Below are positions 7,962 to 16,704 of a DNA stretch of 64,000 nucleotides, in pieces; position 1 is the stretch's first letter, and each line of letters opens with the position of its first letter. The notes beneath the pieces were generated by a model. It saw only the letters and a program-made list of their open reading frames with translations. It ran no database searches and was not told the DNA's origin. Source of the DNA: Coprobacter secundus (GTDB lineage Bacteria > Bacteroidota > Bacteroidia > Bacteroidales > Coprobacteraceae). The stretch is from positions 1 through 64,000 of the forward strand of contig JTDA01000009.1 in NCBI GenBank assembly GCA_000803105.1. The letters run 5' to 3'. Made by a program: the position numbers and the translations under genes.

Positions 7962-8187
7962 AATAGCTCTTGCAAAGGTATATTATAAAACTGTTCTGTT
8001 TTTCTTTAAAAATATATTGAAAGGTCATATCTCTAGCTTTTTATAGTTTGCAAGGCAATTATTAACGTAAAAACCTTTTACAGAATAAAAAAAGAATATA
8101 TATTTACTAAAAAATTAACCGGTAACAGAAGTAAAGTTATCTAACGATTTTATTCAACTAAAAAAGTTGTTTTAAAGAAACAAGATT

Positions 8188-9486
8188 ATGGAAAAAATTA
8201 ATGTGAAAAAGGCCGACGGTAAGTTAGGCGTTTTGGTTGTCGGTGTAGGGGGAGCAGTAGCCTCTACATTTGTAGTCGGTACGTTAGCCGTAAGAAAGGG
8301 ATTAGCAAAACCTATTGGTTCTATTACCCAATTGGCCAATATCCGTTTAGGAAAAAAAGAAGAAAACAGATTTCCCAAAATTAAAGATGTTGTGCCTTTG
8401 GCCGATCTTAATGATATTGTATTTGGTGGTTGGGACATATTTGAAGATAATGTTTATGAAGCAGCAAAGCATGCAGAGGTTTTGGAACAAAAAGATTTGG
8501 ATGGAGTAAAAGACGAGCTTGTTGCGATTAAACCAATGAAAGCTGCATTTCTTCAGGAATATGTAAAACGTTTGCATGGTACTTGGGTGAAAGAAGCCGG
8601 GACCAAATGGGATATGATGGAACAAATTCGTGAAGATATTCGTAATTTCAAAGCTAAAAATAATTGCTCTCGTTTAGTGGTGATATGGGCCGCAAGTACA
8701 GAGGTTTATATTCCGATGAGTGAAGTTCATATGGATTTGGCAAAATTCGAAAAGGCTATGAAGGAAAATAGCCCTGAAATAGCTCCGAGTATGTTGTATT
8801 CTTATGCTGCTATTTCCGAAGGCGTTCCTTTTATAAATGGAGCTCCGGCTTTGACTGTGGATATGCCTGCCATTTGGGAACTGTCAAAACAGAAGAATGT
8901 ACCTATTTGTGGGAAAGATTTTAAGACAGGGCAGACTATGATGAAGACTGTATTGTCTCCGATGTTAAAGACTCGTATGTTAGGTTTGAGCGGATGGTTC
9001 TCGACGAATATTTTGGGAAATCGTGATGGTGAGGTTCTGGACGATCCTGATTCATTCAAAACAAAAGAGGTCAGCAAATTATCGGTTATTGATACTATTC
9101 TTGAAAAAGATTTGTATCCAGAACTTTATAGTAATATTTATCATAAAGTTCGTATTAACTATTATCCTCCTCGTAAAGATAATAAGGAAGGTTGGGATAA
9201 TATCGACATATATGGATGGATGGGTTATCCGATGCAGTTGAAGGTTGATTTTTTGTGTAGGGATTCTATTTTGGCTGCACCTTTATGCTTAGATTTAGTT
9301 CTTCTTACTGATTTAGCACAACGTTGTGGTTTTTCTGGTATTCAGAAATGGTTGTCATTCTATTTTAAGAGTCCAATGCATACGCTTGAGACACAGCCGG
9401 AACATGACTTGTTTGTTCAATATCGTATGTTGAAAGACAAGTTGCGTAATATTATTGGAGAGGAATCAGTTGAATATATTGATTGA
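8188..9486 (+). CDS. myo-Inositol-1-phosphate synthase
   Basis: NAD-dependent enzyme converting glucose 6-phosphate to 1L-myo-inositol 1-phosphate, the entry point of inositol lipid synthesis. The 432 residues fit the bacterial form. Visible features are the NAD-binding loop (VVGVGGAVASTF, about 17-28), the family segment 'SYAAISEGVPFINGAPALTV' and the catalytic core GKDFKTGQTMMKTVL with conserved lysines. It lies 226 bases downstream of the HAD gene, so it may have its own promoter, but it belongs to the same functional cluster. A hairpin terminator follows. Comparable clusters (inositol-phosphate synthase with a CDP-alcohol phosphotransferase) underlie inositol lipids in gut Bacteroidota. 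Confidence 0.93.
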   Translation: MEKINVKKADGKLGVLVVGVGGAVASTFVVGTLAVRKGLAKPIGSITQLANIRLGKKEENRFPKIKDVVPLADLNDIVFGGWDIFEDNVYEAAKHAEVLEQKDLDGVKDELVAIKPMKAAFLQEYVKRLHGTWVKEAGTKWDMMEQIREDIRNFKAKNNCSRLVVIWAASTEVYIPMSEVHMDLAKFEKAMKENSPEIAPSMLYSYAAISEGVPFINGAPALTVDMPAIWELSKQKNVPICGKDFKTGQTMMKTVLSPMLKTRMLGLSGWFSTNILGNRDGEVLDDPDSFKTKEVSKLSVIDTILEKDLYPELYSNIYHKVRINYYPPRKDNKEGWDNIDIYGWMGYPMQLKVDFLCRDSILAAPLCLDLVLLTDLAQRCGFSGIQKWLSFYFKSPMHTLETQPEHDLFVQYRMLKDKLRNIIGEESVEYID

Positions 9487-9508
9487 TAAGATTGATTAAT
9501 AAGAAGTT

Positions 9509-9554
9509 AAAGTGAAGTTTCTGGATATTCTGGGAGCTTCACTTTGACTTTTTG
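9509..9554 (+). terminator. Terminator after the inositol-phosphate synthase gene
   Basis: AAAGTGAAG (9509-9517) pairs with CTTCACTTT (9537-9545), followed by GACTTTTTG. This closes the inositol cluster. Confidence 0.65.
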
Positions 9555-9571
9555 TCCCTATCTTTTGTCGA

Positions 9572-9602
9572 TTTGCGAATTGCCCAAATAATGTTATCTT
9601 TG
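9572..9602 (+). promoter_or_regulatory. Promoter of the carboxynorspermidine synthase gene
   Basis: TTTG (9572-9575), a 19-base gap, and TATCTTTG (9595-9602) match the Bacteroidota -33/-7 consensus exactly. About 60 bases of leader follow before the ATG. Confidence 0.7.
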
Positions 9603-9666
9603 TATAATATTTCCAGGTGAAATAGGATGATAGGTATATAAACAAATAAAATCTGAATTTATTTAA

Positions 9667-10863
9667 ATGGGAAAAGTTTTAATTATTGGTGCAGGAGGTG
9701 TAGGTACCGTTGTTGCTCATAAAGTAGCGCAAAATCCTGATGTGTTTACAGAAATTGTGTTAGCCAGCCGTACCAAGTCGAAATGTGATACTATTGCAAA
9801 AGCAATAGATTGTAACCGTATTAAAACGGCTCAGGTAGATGCGGATAATGTAGAGGAATTGGTAAAACTCTTTAATGAGCATAAACCCGATATTGTCATT
9901 AATGTAGCATTGCCATATCAAGATTTAACTATTATGGATGCCTGTTTAGCTTGTGGTGTGAACTATCTCGACACAGCTAATTATGAACCAGTAGATGAGG
10001 CAAAATTTGAATATAAATGGCAATGGGCTTATCAGGAACGTTTTAAGGATGCAGGTTTGACTGCTATTCTTGGGTGTGGTTTTGACCCAGGAGTATCAGG
10101 AGTATATACTGCTTATGCTGCAAAGCATTATTTTAAAGAAATGCAATACCTTGATATTGTTGATTGTAATGCAGGAGATCATGGTAAAGCATTTGCAACT
10201 AATTTTAATCCTGAGATTAATATACGAGAGGTTACTCAAAAGGGAAAATATTACGAGAATGGTAAATGGATATATACTGAGCCGCATGAAATACATAAAG
10301 CTTTAACATATCCTAATATAGGCCTAAAAGAATCGTATGTAATCTATCATGAGGAGCTGGAATCTTTGGTTAAGAATTATCCTACGTTAAAACGTGCTCG
10401 TTTCTGGATGACATTTGGGCAAGAATATCTGACTCATTTACGTGTAATTCAAAATATCGGAATGGCACGTATTGATCCTATTATATATAATGGAATGGAA
10501 ATTGTTCCTATACAATTTCTAAAGGCCGTATTGCCTAATCCTGGAGAGTTAGGTGAAAATTATGTCGGAGAGACTTCTATAGGTTGTCGGATAAAAGGTA
10601 TAAGTAAGGATGGTAAGGAGATGACTTATTACGTGTATAATAATTGTAGCCACCATGCAGCTTACCTTGAAACTGGTGCACAGGGAGTAAGTTATACTAC
10701 AGGTGTACCGGCGATGATTGGTGCAATGATGTTCCTCAAGGGGTTATGGAAAAAACCGGGAGTGTTTAATGTAGAAGAATTTGATCCCGATCCATTTATG
10801 GAGCAGCTTAATAAACAAGGGTTGCCTTGGCATGAGGTATTTAATGAGGATTTGGAAGTCTGA
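9667..10863 (+). CDS. Carboxynorspermidine / carboxyspermidine synthase (saccharopine dehydrogenase family)
   Basis: A 398-residue NADP-dependent dehydrogenase. It condenses aspartate semialdehyde with putrescine or diaminopropane to carboxy(nor)spermidine, the polyamine route used instead of SpeE in many Bacteroidota. Evidence: an N-terminal Rossmann loop (IIGAGGVGTVVAHKV), the saccharopine-dehydrogenase-like ASRT motif, NVALPYQDLTIMDAC, LDTANYEP and GCGFDPGVSGVYTAYA, and a length typical of the carboxynorspermidine branch rather than lysine-pathway enzymes. The partner decarboxylase NspC is not in this window. A consensus promoter lies upstream, and the gene is probably monocistronic. Confidence 0.88.
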   Translation: MGKVLIIGAGGVGTVVAHKVAQNPDVFTEIVLASRTKSKCDTIAKAIDCNRIKTAQVDADNVEELVKLFNEHKPDIVINVALPYQDLTIMDACLACGVNYLDTANYEPVDEAKFEYKWQWAYQERFKDAGLTAILGCGFDPGVSGVYTAYAAKHYFKEMQYLDIVDCNAGDHGKAFATNFNPEINIREVTQKGKYYENGKWIYTEPHEIHKALTYPNIGLKESYVIYHEELESLVKNYPTLKRARFWMTFGQEYLTHLRVIQNIGMARIDPIIYNGMEIVPIQFLKAVLPNPGELGENYVGETSIGCRIKGISKDGKEMTYYVYNNCSHHAAYLETGAQGVSYTTGVPAMIGAMMFLKGLWKKPGVFNVEEFDPDPFMEQLNKQGLPWHEVFNEDLEV

Positions 10864-11008
10864 TATTGTAAAGATTTATTTAGGACTTATTATTTCAATT
10901 ATTGTCATTTCAGATTACAGAATTTTTTGATTATTGGATTTATTTCTGTATCTGAAATGGCAATTATATTTTTAGGTTGGTCAGAACAGAATATTCTAAA
11001 GAAAATCC

Positions 11009-12022
11009 ATGAAAAATATATATAATCTTTTTCGTATAGCGTCCCGTATTCGTAGTCAAAGGTTGAAATTATTAGGTATTTATTTTTTACATATGACTCG
11101 TCAGCGTTATCTGGGAGTTTTTATAGATCCTATATTAGCCTGTAATTTCAGATGTCGTATGTGTTATTTCAGTGATGGGGAAAAAAGAAAAACATTGAAA
11201 GGCAGTTTAGCTTTTCAGGATATTGAAGCTATTTCGAAGTCTTTATATCATCGGGCATTGAAGTTACAAATAGGATGTGGAGCAGAGCCCACTTTGTATA
11301 AGGACTTATATAAAGTAGTCGCTTTGGGTAAACAGTATAAAGTTCCTTATATTTCGCTTACTACGAATGGAAACATTTTGACTTATGAATCTTTGTATAA
11401 GCTTGTTGCTACAGGGCTGGATGAGTTGACTTTATCTATGCATGGAGTGAAAAAAGATACGTATGAGTACATGATGGTTAATGGGAAATATGAGAAGTTT
11501 TGTGCATTGATAGACGCGACGATAAAAGTAAAGCAACAGTATCCTGGTTTCAAGTTGCGGATAAATTATACGATGAATGGGGATAATGTAGAAGAACTTT
11601 CTCAGTTATTTGATATATTCCCTGATTTGCCAGTCGATATATTACAATTACGACCAATTCAGAATATAGGCAATACGGTATATAGTAATTATTCTTTGGA
11701 GAAACTTTTTTCTTATTTTGAATCTGTTATAAGACCTTTACATGATGAGTGTGTTCGACGTGGAATAATATGCATATCTCCGACAAAAGAAAATCTGAAT
11801 GTATTGCAAAGTAAGGAAACTTCCGATATGATAAGTGATGTGACGTATTGTTATATTTCTCCTGATATTTGTTGGAAAGAGGATTTTGATTACCGTACGC
11901 AAAATTTTGAGCAGTATTCGAGGAAGCATCATTTAGGGTGGTCTTTGATAAAAAAGATATGTCTTCCGTTCAAAAGGACAAAGGTCAATAAAACACGTAA
12001 AATGAATTATACGGTAGAATAA
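11009..12022 (+). CDS. Radical SAM protein of unknown specificity
   Basis: A 337-residue radical SAM protein. The cluster motif CxxxCxxC is Cys45, Cys49 and Cys52 (ACNFRCRMC), followed by an SAM-binding-like region (QIGCGAEPTLYKD) and LTTNGNIL. No clear SPASM or twitch cluster is visible; the C-terminal part has only a few cysteines (TYCYISPDICW) and a basic end. The N-terminal 35 residues are basic and amphipathic, which could favour membrane contact. The best description is a MoaA/SkfB-like radical SAM oxidoreductase; substrate is unknown and neighbours give no hint. Gaps of 145 bases upstream and about 390 downstream make it monocistronic. Confidence 0.8.
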   Translation: MKNIYNLFRIASRIRSQRLKLLGIYFLHMTRQRYLGVFIDPILACNFRCRMCYFSDGEKRKTLKGSLAFQDIEAISKSLYHRALKLQIGCGAEPTLYKDLYKVVALGKQYKVPYISLTTNGNILTYESLYKLVATGLDELTLSMHGVKKDTYEYMMVNGKYEKFCALIDATIKVKQQYPGFKLRINYTMNGDNVEELSQLFDIFPDLPVDILQLRPIQNIGNTVYSNYSLEKLFSYFESVIRPLHDECVRRGIICISPTKENLNVLQSKETSDMISDVTYCYISPDICWKEDFDYRTQNFEQYSRKHHLGWSLIKKICLPFKRTKVNKTRKMNYTVE

Positions 12023-12271
12023 AAAGATAAATATTATTGTAGAAGGGTTTGTTAATATCTGTTTATTTGTTGGTGATTAGTTTTAATAGAAAAAGAATTT
12101 ATCTTCTTAACTTTAAGAAAAGCTAAGATACATTTTCTATTTATCTATTTCCGAGATAGCAAATATATTCAGGATTAGATTTGTTTAGAGTAAAGAGTCT
12201 CCTTTTTGAATATTTTTTCCAAGAAGAAACCTAGAAGATATTAAATAGAAATTTTGTAAGATAAAAATATT

Positions 12272-12306
12272 TGAGATATGCTATTATTTGGCATATCTCA
12301 TTTGTA
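12272..12306 (+). terminator. Hairpin downstream of the radical SAM gene
   Basis: The perfect 10-base stem TGAGATATGC (12272-12281) / GCATATCTCA (12291-12300) precedes TTTGTATATTTG. It could end the radical SAM transcript. The rest of 12023-12353 is AT-rich with no gene. The hairpin also covers an in-frame upstream ATG (12278), arguing against an N-terminally extended bcp. Confidence 0.5.
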
Positions 12307-12353
12307 TATTTGCCGATATAAAGATAGGAAGTTGAGGCGCTATCGTATTGCAG

Positions 12354-12383
12354 TTGTTGCATCAGTATTTTTTGTTATCTTTG
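12354..12383 (+). promoter_or_regulatory. Promoter of bcp (and probably recA)
   Basis: TTG (12354-12356), 19 bases, TATCTTTG (12376-12383). The box ends 32 bases before the chosen bcp ATG at 12416, which supports that start over upstream ATGs. Confidence 0.65.
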
Positions 12384-12415
12384 AAAAAGTAATAATTATA
12401 ATAACGGTTGTAAAT

Positions 12416-12877
12416 ATGGCATTAAAAGTTGGAGATAAAATCCCCGAGATATTGGGAGTAAATCAATATGGAGAAGAGGTAAAAGCTAAAGATCTTGCAG
12501 GTAAAAAATTGGTTTTATACTTTTATCCTAAAGATAGTACGCCAGGATGCACAGCTGAAGCATGCAGTCTACGGGATGGATATGAAAGATTGAGGGCTGC
12601 GGGCTATGAGGTTATCGGGGTTAGCAAAGATTCTATAAAATCTCATCAGAAGTTTATAGAAAAGCAGGATTTACCTTTCCAGTTGATTGCGGATACAGAT
12701 ACTACTTTAAATCAGGTGTTCGGGGTATGGGCAGAAAAGAAGATGGCTGGACGTACCTATATGGGAACTTTGCGTACGACATTCTTGATTGATGAGAATG
12801 GAATTGTAGAAAAAATTATTGATAAGGTTGATACGAAGCGACATGCAGAACAGATATTGGATGATAAATTAAGATAA
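12416..12877 (+). CDS. bcp: Thioredoxin-dependent peroxiredoxin (Bcp/PrxQ)
   Basis: A 153-residue atypical 2-Cys peroxiredoxin that reduces hydrogen peroxide and organic peroxides in the cytoplasm with thioredoxin. The peroxidatic Cys45 and resolving Cys50 form STPGCTAEAC; the family's FYPKDSTPGCT, GVSKDS and GRTYMG...RTTFLID segments are all present. The frame is open upstream to 12278, but that extension contains the promoter and a hairpin and lacks peroxiredoxin similarity, so the ATG at 12416 (MALKVGDKIP) is the start. recA begins 6 bases after the stop, so the two are probably cotranscribed, linking oxidative-stress defence and DNA repair. Confidence 0.93.
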   Translation: MALKVGDKIPEILGVNQYGEEVKAKDLAGKKLVLYFYPKDSTPGCTAEACSLRDGYERLRAAGYEVIGVSKDSIKSHQKFIEKQDLPFQLIADTDTTLNQVFGVWAEKKMAGRTYMGTLRTTFLIDENGIVEKIIDKVDTKRHAEQILDDKLR

Positions 12878-12883
12878 ATAGTT

Positions 12884-13924
12884 ATGGACAGTACAGAAGT
12901 AAATGCTGAGAGCAAAGCAGGAAGAGTACCTGTGTCAAATGAAAAATTGAAGGCATTGCAAGCCGCAATGGACAAAATAGAAAAGAATTATGGTAAAGGT
13001 GCCATTATGAAAATGGGGGACGACCATGTAGAAGAAATAGCCGTAATTTCTACGGGATCTATTGGCCTGAATGCAGCTTTGGGAGTTGGTGGTTTTCCAC
13101 GTGGGCGTGTTATAGAGATTTATGGACCGGAGTCTTCTGGAAAAACGACATTGGCAATACATGCAATAGCTGAAGCTCAGAAGGCAGGGGGGATTGCAGC
13201 AATCATTGATGCAGAGCATGCATTTGACCGTTTTTATGCTGAAAAATTAGGAGTAGATGTCGAGAATCTTTGGATTTCTCAGCCAGATAGTGGAGAACAA
13301 GCTTTGGAGATTGCAGAGCAACTCATTCGTTCGTCGGCTGTCGATATTGTTGTAATAGATTCTGTGGCAGCATTAACTCCAAAAGCTGAGCTTGAAGGAG
13401 AAATGGGTGATTCGAAGATGGGATTGCAAGCTCGTTTGATGTCACAAGCTTTGCGTAAACTTACGGCGACAATTAATAAAACAAATACGACATGTATTTT
13501 TATCAATCAGTTGCGTGATAAGTTAGGTGTAATGTTTGGTAATCCTGAAACGACGACAGGTGGTAATGCATTGAAGTTTTATGCTTCAGTGCGTCTTGAT
13601 ATACGGCGTATTAGCCAAATAAAAGATGGAGATGAAGTGATTGGTAATCAGACAAGAGTAAAAGTTGTAAAAAACAAAGTAGCACCTCCTTTCCGTAAGG
13701 CTGAATTTGATATTATGTTTGGGGAAGGAATTTCTAAATCTGGAGAAATTATTGATTTAGGGGTAGAAAAAGGAATTATTAAGAAAAGTGGTTCATGGTT
13801 TAGTTATGGTGAAATCAAGTTGGGGCAGGGGCGTGATGCTGCAAAAAAATGTATCAGTGACAATCCTGAGTTAGCTGAGGAGCTTGAAGGTTTGATAATG
13901 GAAGCACTGAAACCAGCTAAATAA
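12884..13924 (+). CDS. recA: Recombinase RecA
   Basis: The DNA strand-exchange ATPase and SOS co-protease, 346 residues. The Walker A motif GPESSGKTT is at 81-89, Walker B is IVVIDSVAAL, and the loop L2 region (FINQLRDKLGVMFGNPETTTGG) is intact, as is the C-terminal acidic lobe. It follows bcp by 6 bases and ends in a strong terminator. No LexA-like operator was recognised; Bacteroidota SOS boxes are not something I can call from sequence alone. Confidence 0.98.
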   Translation: MDSTEVNAESKAGRVPVSNEKLKALQAAMDKIEKNYGKGAIMKMGDDHVEEIAVISTGSIGLNAALGVGGFPRGRVIEIYGPESSGKTTLAIHAIAEAQKAGGIAAIIDAEHAFDRFYAEKLGVDVENLWISQPDSGEQALEIAEQLIRSSAVDIVVIDSVAALTPKAELEGEMGDSKMGLQARLMSQALRKLTATINKTNTTCIFINQLRDKLGVMFGNPETTTGGNALKFYASVRLDIRRISQIKDGDEVIGNQTRVKVVKNKVAPPFRKAEFDIMFGEGISKSGEIIDLGVEKGIIKKSGSWFSYGEIKLGQGRDAAKKCISDNPELAEELEGLIMEALKPAK

Positions 13925-13948
13925 GTTATTTTCAAAATATTCGTAATA

Positions 13949-13980
13949 AAAATTCAGGCTTAAACACCTGAATTTTTTAT
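13949..13980 (+). terminator. Terminator of recA
   Basis: AAAATTCAGG (13949-13958) pairs with CCTGAATTTT (13967-13976), followed by a T run. A classic intrinsic terminator. Confidence 0.85.
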
Positions 13981-14076
13981 TTAGTGATTTTTGTCTGTAA
14001 TAAATAGGGGTGCAAAATTCAATTTTTGAAAATATGAACTTATAATTTGAAATTTGAGTATCCTAAAAGCCTAAAG

Positions 14077-14124
14077 AAAGGGGCGTATCATTACTCAATA
14101 CAGAGTTTGATAACGCCCCTTTTA
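14077..14124. terminator. Bidirectional hairpin between recA and the acyl-CoA dehydrogenase gene
   Basis: AAAGGGGCG-TATCA (14077-14090) pairs with TGATAACGCCCCTTT (14108-14122) with one bulged base. It sits between convergent genes and is flanked by T/A runs on both sides. Confidence 0.6.
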
Positions 14125-14205
14125 AGTGTTATAGTTACAATCTGTAATTTTTTGGAGTGGACATTTTAGTTTTGATACACCCCCATAATGAAATATGGAA
14201 ATTCG

Positions 14206-15912
14206 TTATTTCATTCTGTAAAATTCTAAATCCTCGATATCAAATTGGTCGATAAATTTGGCATTTTTTGTAACTTCCGATTCTCCATAATGGATATAAA
14301 CTTCAGCAGAGGTACGGAATGAGTCGCAACGAGTTGTGTCAAGCAATAGTAGATGTCCCATAATAATATGACCAGCCATTTCTACCATTCGACGGGCATG
14401 AAAATCAATGTACTCAGGATCTTTAGTTTCAGTAACTTTCGTAACAATCTTTTCGTAAATCTCGGTCATTGTTTTTAATCGATTACGTAGAGGAATCAAA
14501 TCTGAAGAAATCTCTTGAGACTCATAAAATTTCATCATATTGAGGTAAGTTCCGGTTGTCACATGACGTATAGCAGCAACAACTTGCAGTTGGGTTGTAC
14601 CTTCATAAATAGATGTTATACGGGCGTCACGATATATGCGTTCGCAAGCATAATCTTTCATAAATCCAGAACCGCCATGTATTTGTACACAGTCATAGGC
14701 ATTCTGGTTACAGAATTCGCTACCCATACCCTTGGCCAATGGTGTAAATGCATCTGCTTGTTTTTGATACATCTTCATTTCTGCGCGTTCTTCTTTTTCG
14801 AGTTTGCTTTCTTTTGAGATGTCTTCAAGGGTTTTATACATATCAACAAAGCGAGTTGTCTCATAAAGTAATGAACGAGAAGCATCAAGTTTAGCTTTCA
14901 TTAAAGACAACATTTCATATACGGCAGGAAATTCAATAATAGCTTTACCGAATTGACGACGTTCTTGGGCATAAGACAGTGCTTCGCGATATGCAGCTTC
15001 AGATACACCGACAGACTGAGCAGCAATACCCAGACGTGCACCATTCATTAGTGCCATTACGTATTTGATAAGGCCCATTTTCCGGTCACCACAAAGTTCT
15101 GCTTTTGCATTGCGGAATACGAGTTCACAAGTGGGAGAACCCTTGATTCCCATTTTGTTTTCGATGCGACGTACGGTAACACCTCCGTTGTTTTTATCAT
15201 AAATAAACATAGATAAGCCGCGCCCGTCTTTGGTACCTTCTTCGGAACGAGCTAAAACAAGAGCAATGTGTCCATCTCCGTTTGTAATGAATCGTTTTAC
15301 TCCATTCAGATACCAGCATCCGTCTTTCTCGCTATATGTAGCTTTTAACATTACAGCTTGTAGGTCAGACCCTGCATCTGGTTCGGTCAAGTCCATTGCC
15401 ATAGTTTCACCGGCACAAACACGAGGCAGATATCTTTGTTTTTGTTCTTCACTGGCAAATTCATATATAGTTTCAGCACAGTCTTGTAATCCCCATATAT
15501 TTACAAATCCGGCATCAGCACGGCTTACCATGTCTGCTGCCATAATGTAAGGTACCAGAGAAAAATTGAGTCCATTATAGCGACGAGGTAAAGATATTCC
15601 CATTAGGCCGGCTTTAACTAAGGCATCCAGATTTTTCTGTGTTCCTGCCGCATATTGTACATGTCCGTCTATGACATGGGGGCCTTCATGATCTACATCT
15701 TCGGCATTAGGAGCAACAATGTCACCACAAATTTCCCCCGCAATTTCGAGCACTTTTTCGTAGCTGTCTATTGCGTCTTCATAATCAAAGGGTGCATAAT
15801 CATATTTTTGCGCATCAGTGTAATTGCGCTCTTTTAAGGCAACCAACCGCTTCATGAGCGGGTGAGTTAAGTGATGTTTCAAATCACTGTTATCCAAATA
15901 AAAATTGGCCAT
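14206..15912 (-). CDS. Acyl-CoA dehydrogenase family protein
   Basis: An FAD enzyme of 568 residues that oxidises an acyl-CoA to the 2-enoyl-CoA and passes electrons to the ETF encoded just upstream. Evidence: MDLTEPDAGSDLQAV (FAD/substrate loop), GNG-type RFITNGDGHIA, MGIKGSPTCELVF and the catalytic Glu in SIYEGTTQLQ, all in family order. It is about 180 residues longer than classic short-chain enzymes because of an N-terminal extension and a C-terminal helical domain, as in the longer Bacteroidota and DmdC-like group. Substrate chain length cannot be read from sequence. It ends the operon etfB-etfA-tonB-acd; a bidirectional terminator follows. Confidence 0.9.
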   Translation of the reverse strand: MANFYLDNSDLKHHLTHPLMKRLVALKERNYTDAQKYDYAPFDYEDAIDSYEKVLEIAGEICGDIVAPNAEDVDHEGPHVIDGHVQYAAGTQKNLDALVKAGLMGISLPRRYNGLNFSLVPYIMAADMVSRADAGFVNIWGLQDCAETIYEFASEEQKQRYLPRVCAGETMAMDLTEPDAGSDLQAVMLKATYSEKDGCWYLNGVKRFITNGDGHIALVLARSEEGTKDGRGLSMFIYDKNNGGVTVRRIENKMGIKGSPTCELVFRNAKAELCGDRKMGLIKYVMALMNGARLGIAAQSVGVSEAAYREALSYAQERRQFGKAIIEFPAVYEMLSLMKAKLDASRSLLYETTRFVDMYKTLEDISKESKLEKEERAEMKMYQKQADAFTPLAKGMGSEFCNQNAYDCVQIHGGSGFMKDYACERIYRDARITSIYEGTTQLQVVAAIRHVTTGTYLNMMKFYESQEISSDLIPLRNRLKTMTEIYEKIVTKVTETKDPEYIDFHARRMVEMAGHIIMGHLLLLDTTRCDSFRTSAEVYIHYGESEVTKNAKFIDQFDIEDLEFYRMK

Positions 15913-15936
15913 ATTATTTTACTTTGTTGTTATTAC

Positions 15937-16692
15937 TTAAAGTTTAAAGTTGATAGGAAGTGTGTATAACACATTTACCGGCAATCCGAACTGTGATCCG
16001 GGAGTCCACTTGGGCATCGATTTTACCAGATGCATCGCTTCCTGGTCGAGAAATGGGTCTATACTGTGAACTACCTTTATATCGTCAATAGCACCATCTC
16101 TTTTCACAACGAAGCGGACGATAACTCTGCCTTCTATTTTCTTTTTTTGGGCAGCTTCTGGGTATTTCAGTTTCTGCAAATAGTTTTTTAATGCTTCTTG
16201 CCCTCCAGGAAAGACTGGCAATATTTGATAATGTATGTAAGGTATCAGTTTACCTTCTTCATCGAAACACCGGCTTTTTTCCTTATCGACTTTTCCGTTA
16301 TCGAACCAATATTCTGCTCTGATATTTCCATTTTTGAAATAAGAAATAGTCTTACCATTTAGCTCATTTTCATTGTATTCGGAGCTGACTTTGATTTTTC
16401 CTGATGAATAAAATTCTTTAGAATTACCCTGACGAATCTTTTTTTTCTTTGTATATGACGAGTAATGGACATCACTTATCAGTATTCCCTTTTTATTGAA
16501 TTTGCGTACCTTAGTAAGACCGATACCATCTATTTTATTTATCACTTCATATCTGTATATCTGGTTGACTTTATTGTTCGAAATCTTTTTATTGTCGACA
16601 TCATAATATACCGTATCAGTTTGAGCCGATATAAGATGTATCGGATATAGAGTGGTGATAAAGAAAATATATGTAAGCAGATATTTGCTCAT
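15937..16692 (-). CDS. TonB C-terminal domain protein with MORN-like repeats
   Basis: A 251-residue secreted protein. Residues 1-23 are a signal peptide. Residues about 60-145 carry YwqK/MORN-type repeats (GNSKEFYSSGKIKVSSEYNE, GKTISYFKNGNIRAEYWFDN). Residues about 155-251 are a TonB C-terminal domain (PVFPGGQEALKNYL, YPEAAQKKKIEGRVIVRFVV, MPKWTPGSQFGLPVNV). Such proteins contact outer-membrane receptors or act as periplasmic scaffolds, but there is no N-terminal proline-rich TonB linker or ExbB/D interface. It sits between etfA (12 bases upstream) and the acyl-CoA dehydrogenase (24 bases downstream), an unexpected location for a periplasmic protein. Confidence 0.8.
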   Translation of the reverse strand: MSKYLLTYIFFITTLYPIHLISAQTDTVYYDVDNKKISNNKVNQIYRYEVINKIDGIGLTKVRKFNKKGILISDVHYSSYTKKKKIRQGNSKEFYSSGKIKVSSEYNENELNGKTISYFKNGNIRAEYWFDNGKVDKEKSRCFDEEGKLIPYIHYQILPVFPGGQEALKNYLQKLKYPEAAQKKKIEGRVIVRFVVKRDGAIDDIKVVHSIDPFLDQEAMHLVKSMPKWTPGSQFGLPVNVLYTLPINFKL

Positions 16693-16704
16693 CGGATTCA
16701 GATA

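Noticed and set aside
12278..12415. N-terminal extension of bcp
   Set aside because: It lies over a hairpin and the promoter, and has no peroxiredoxin similarity.
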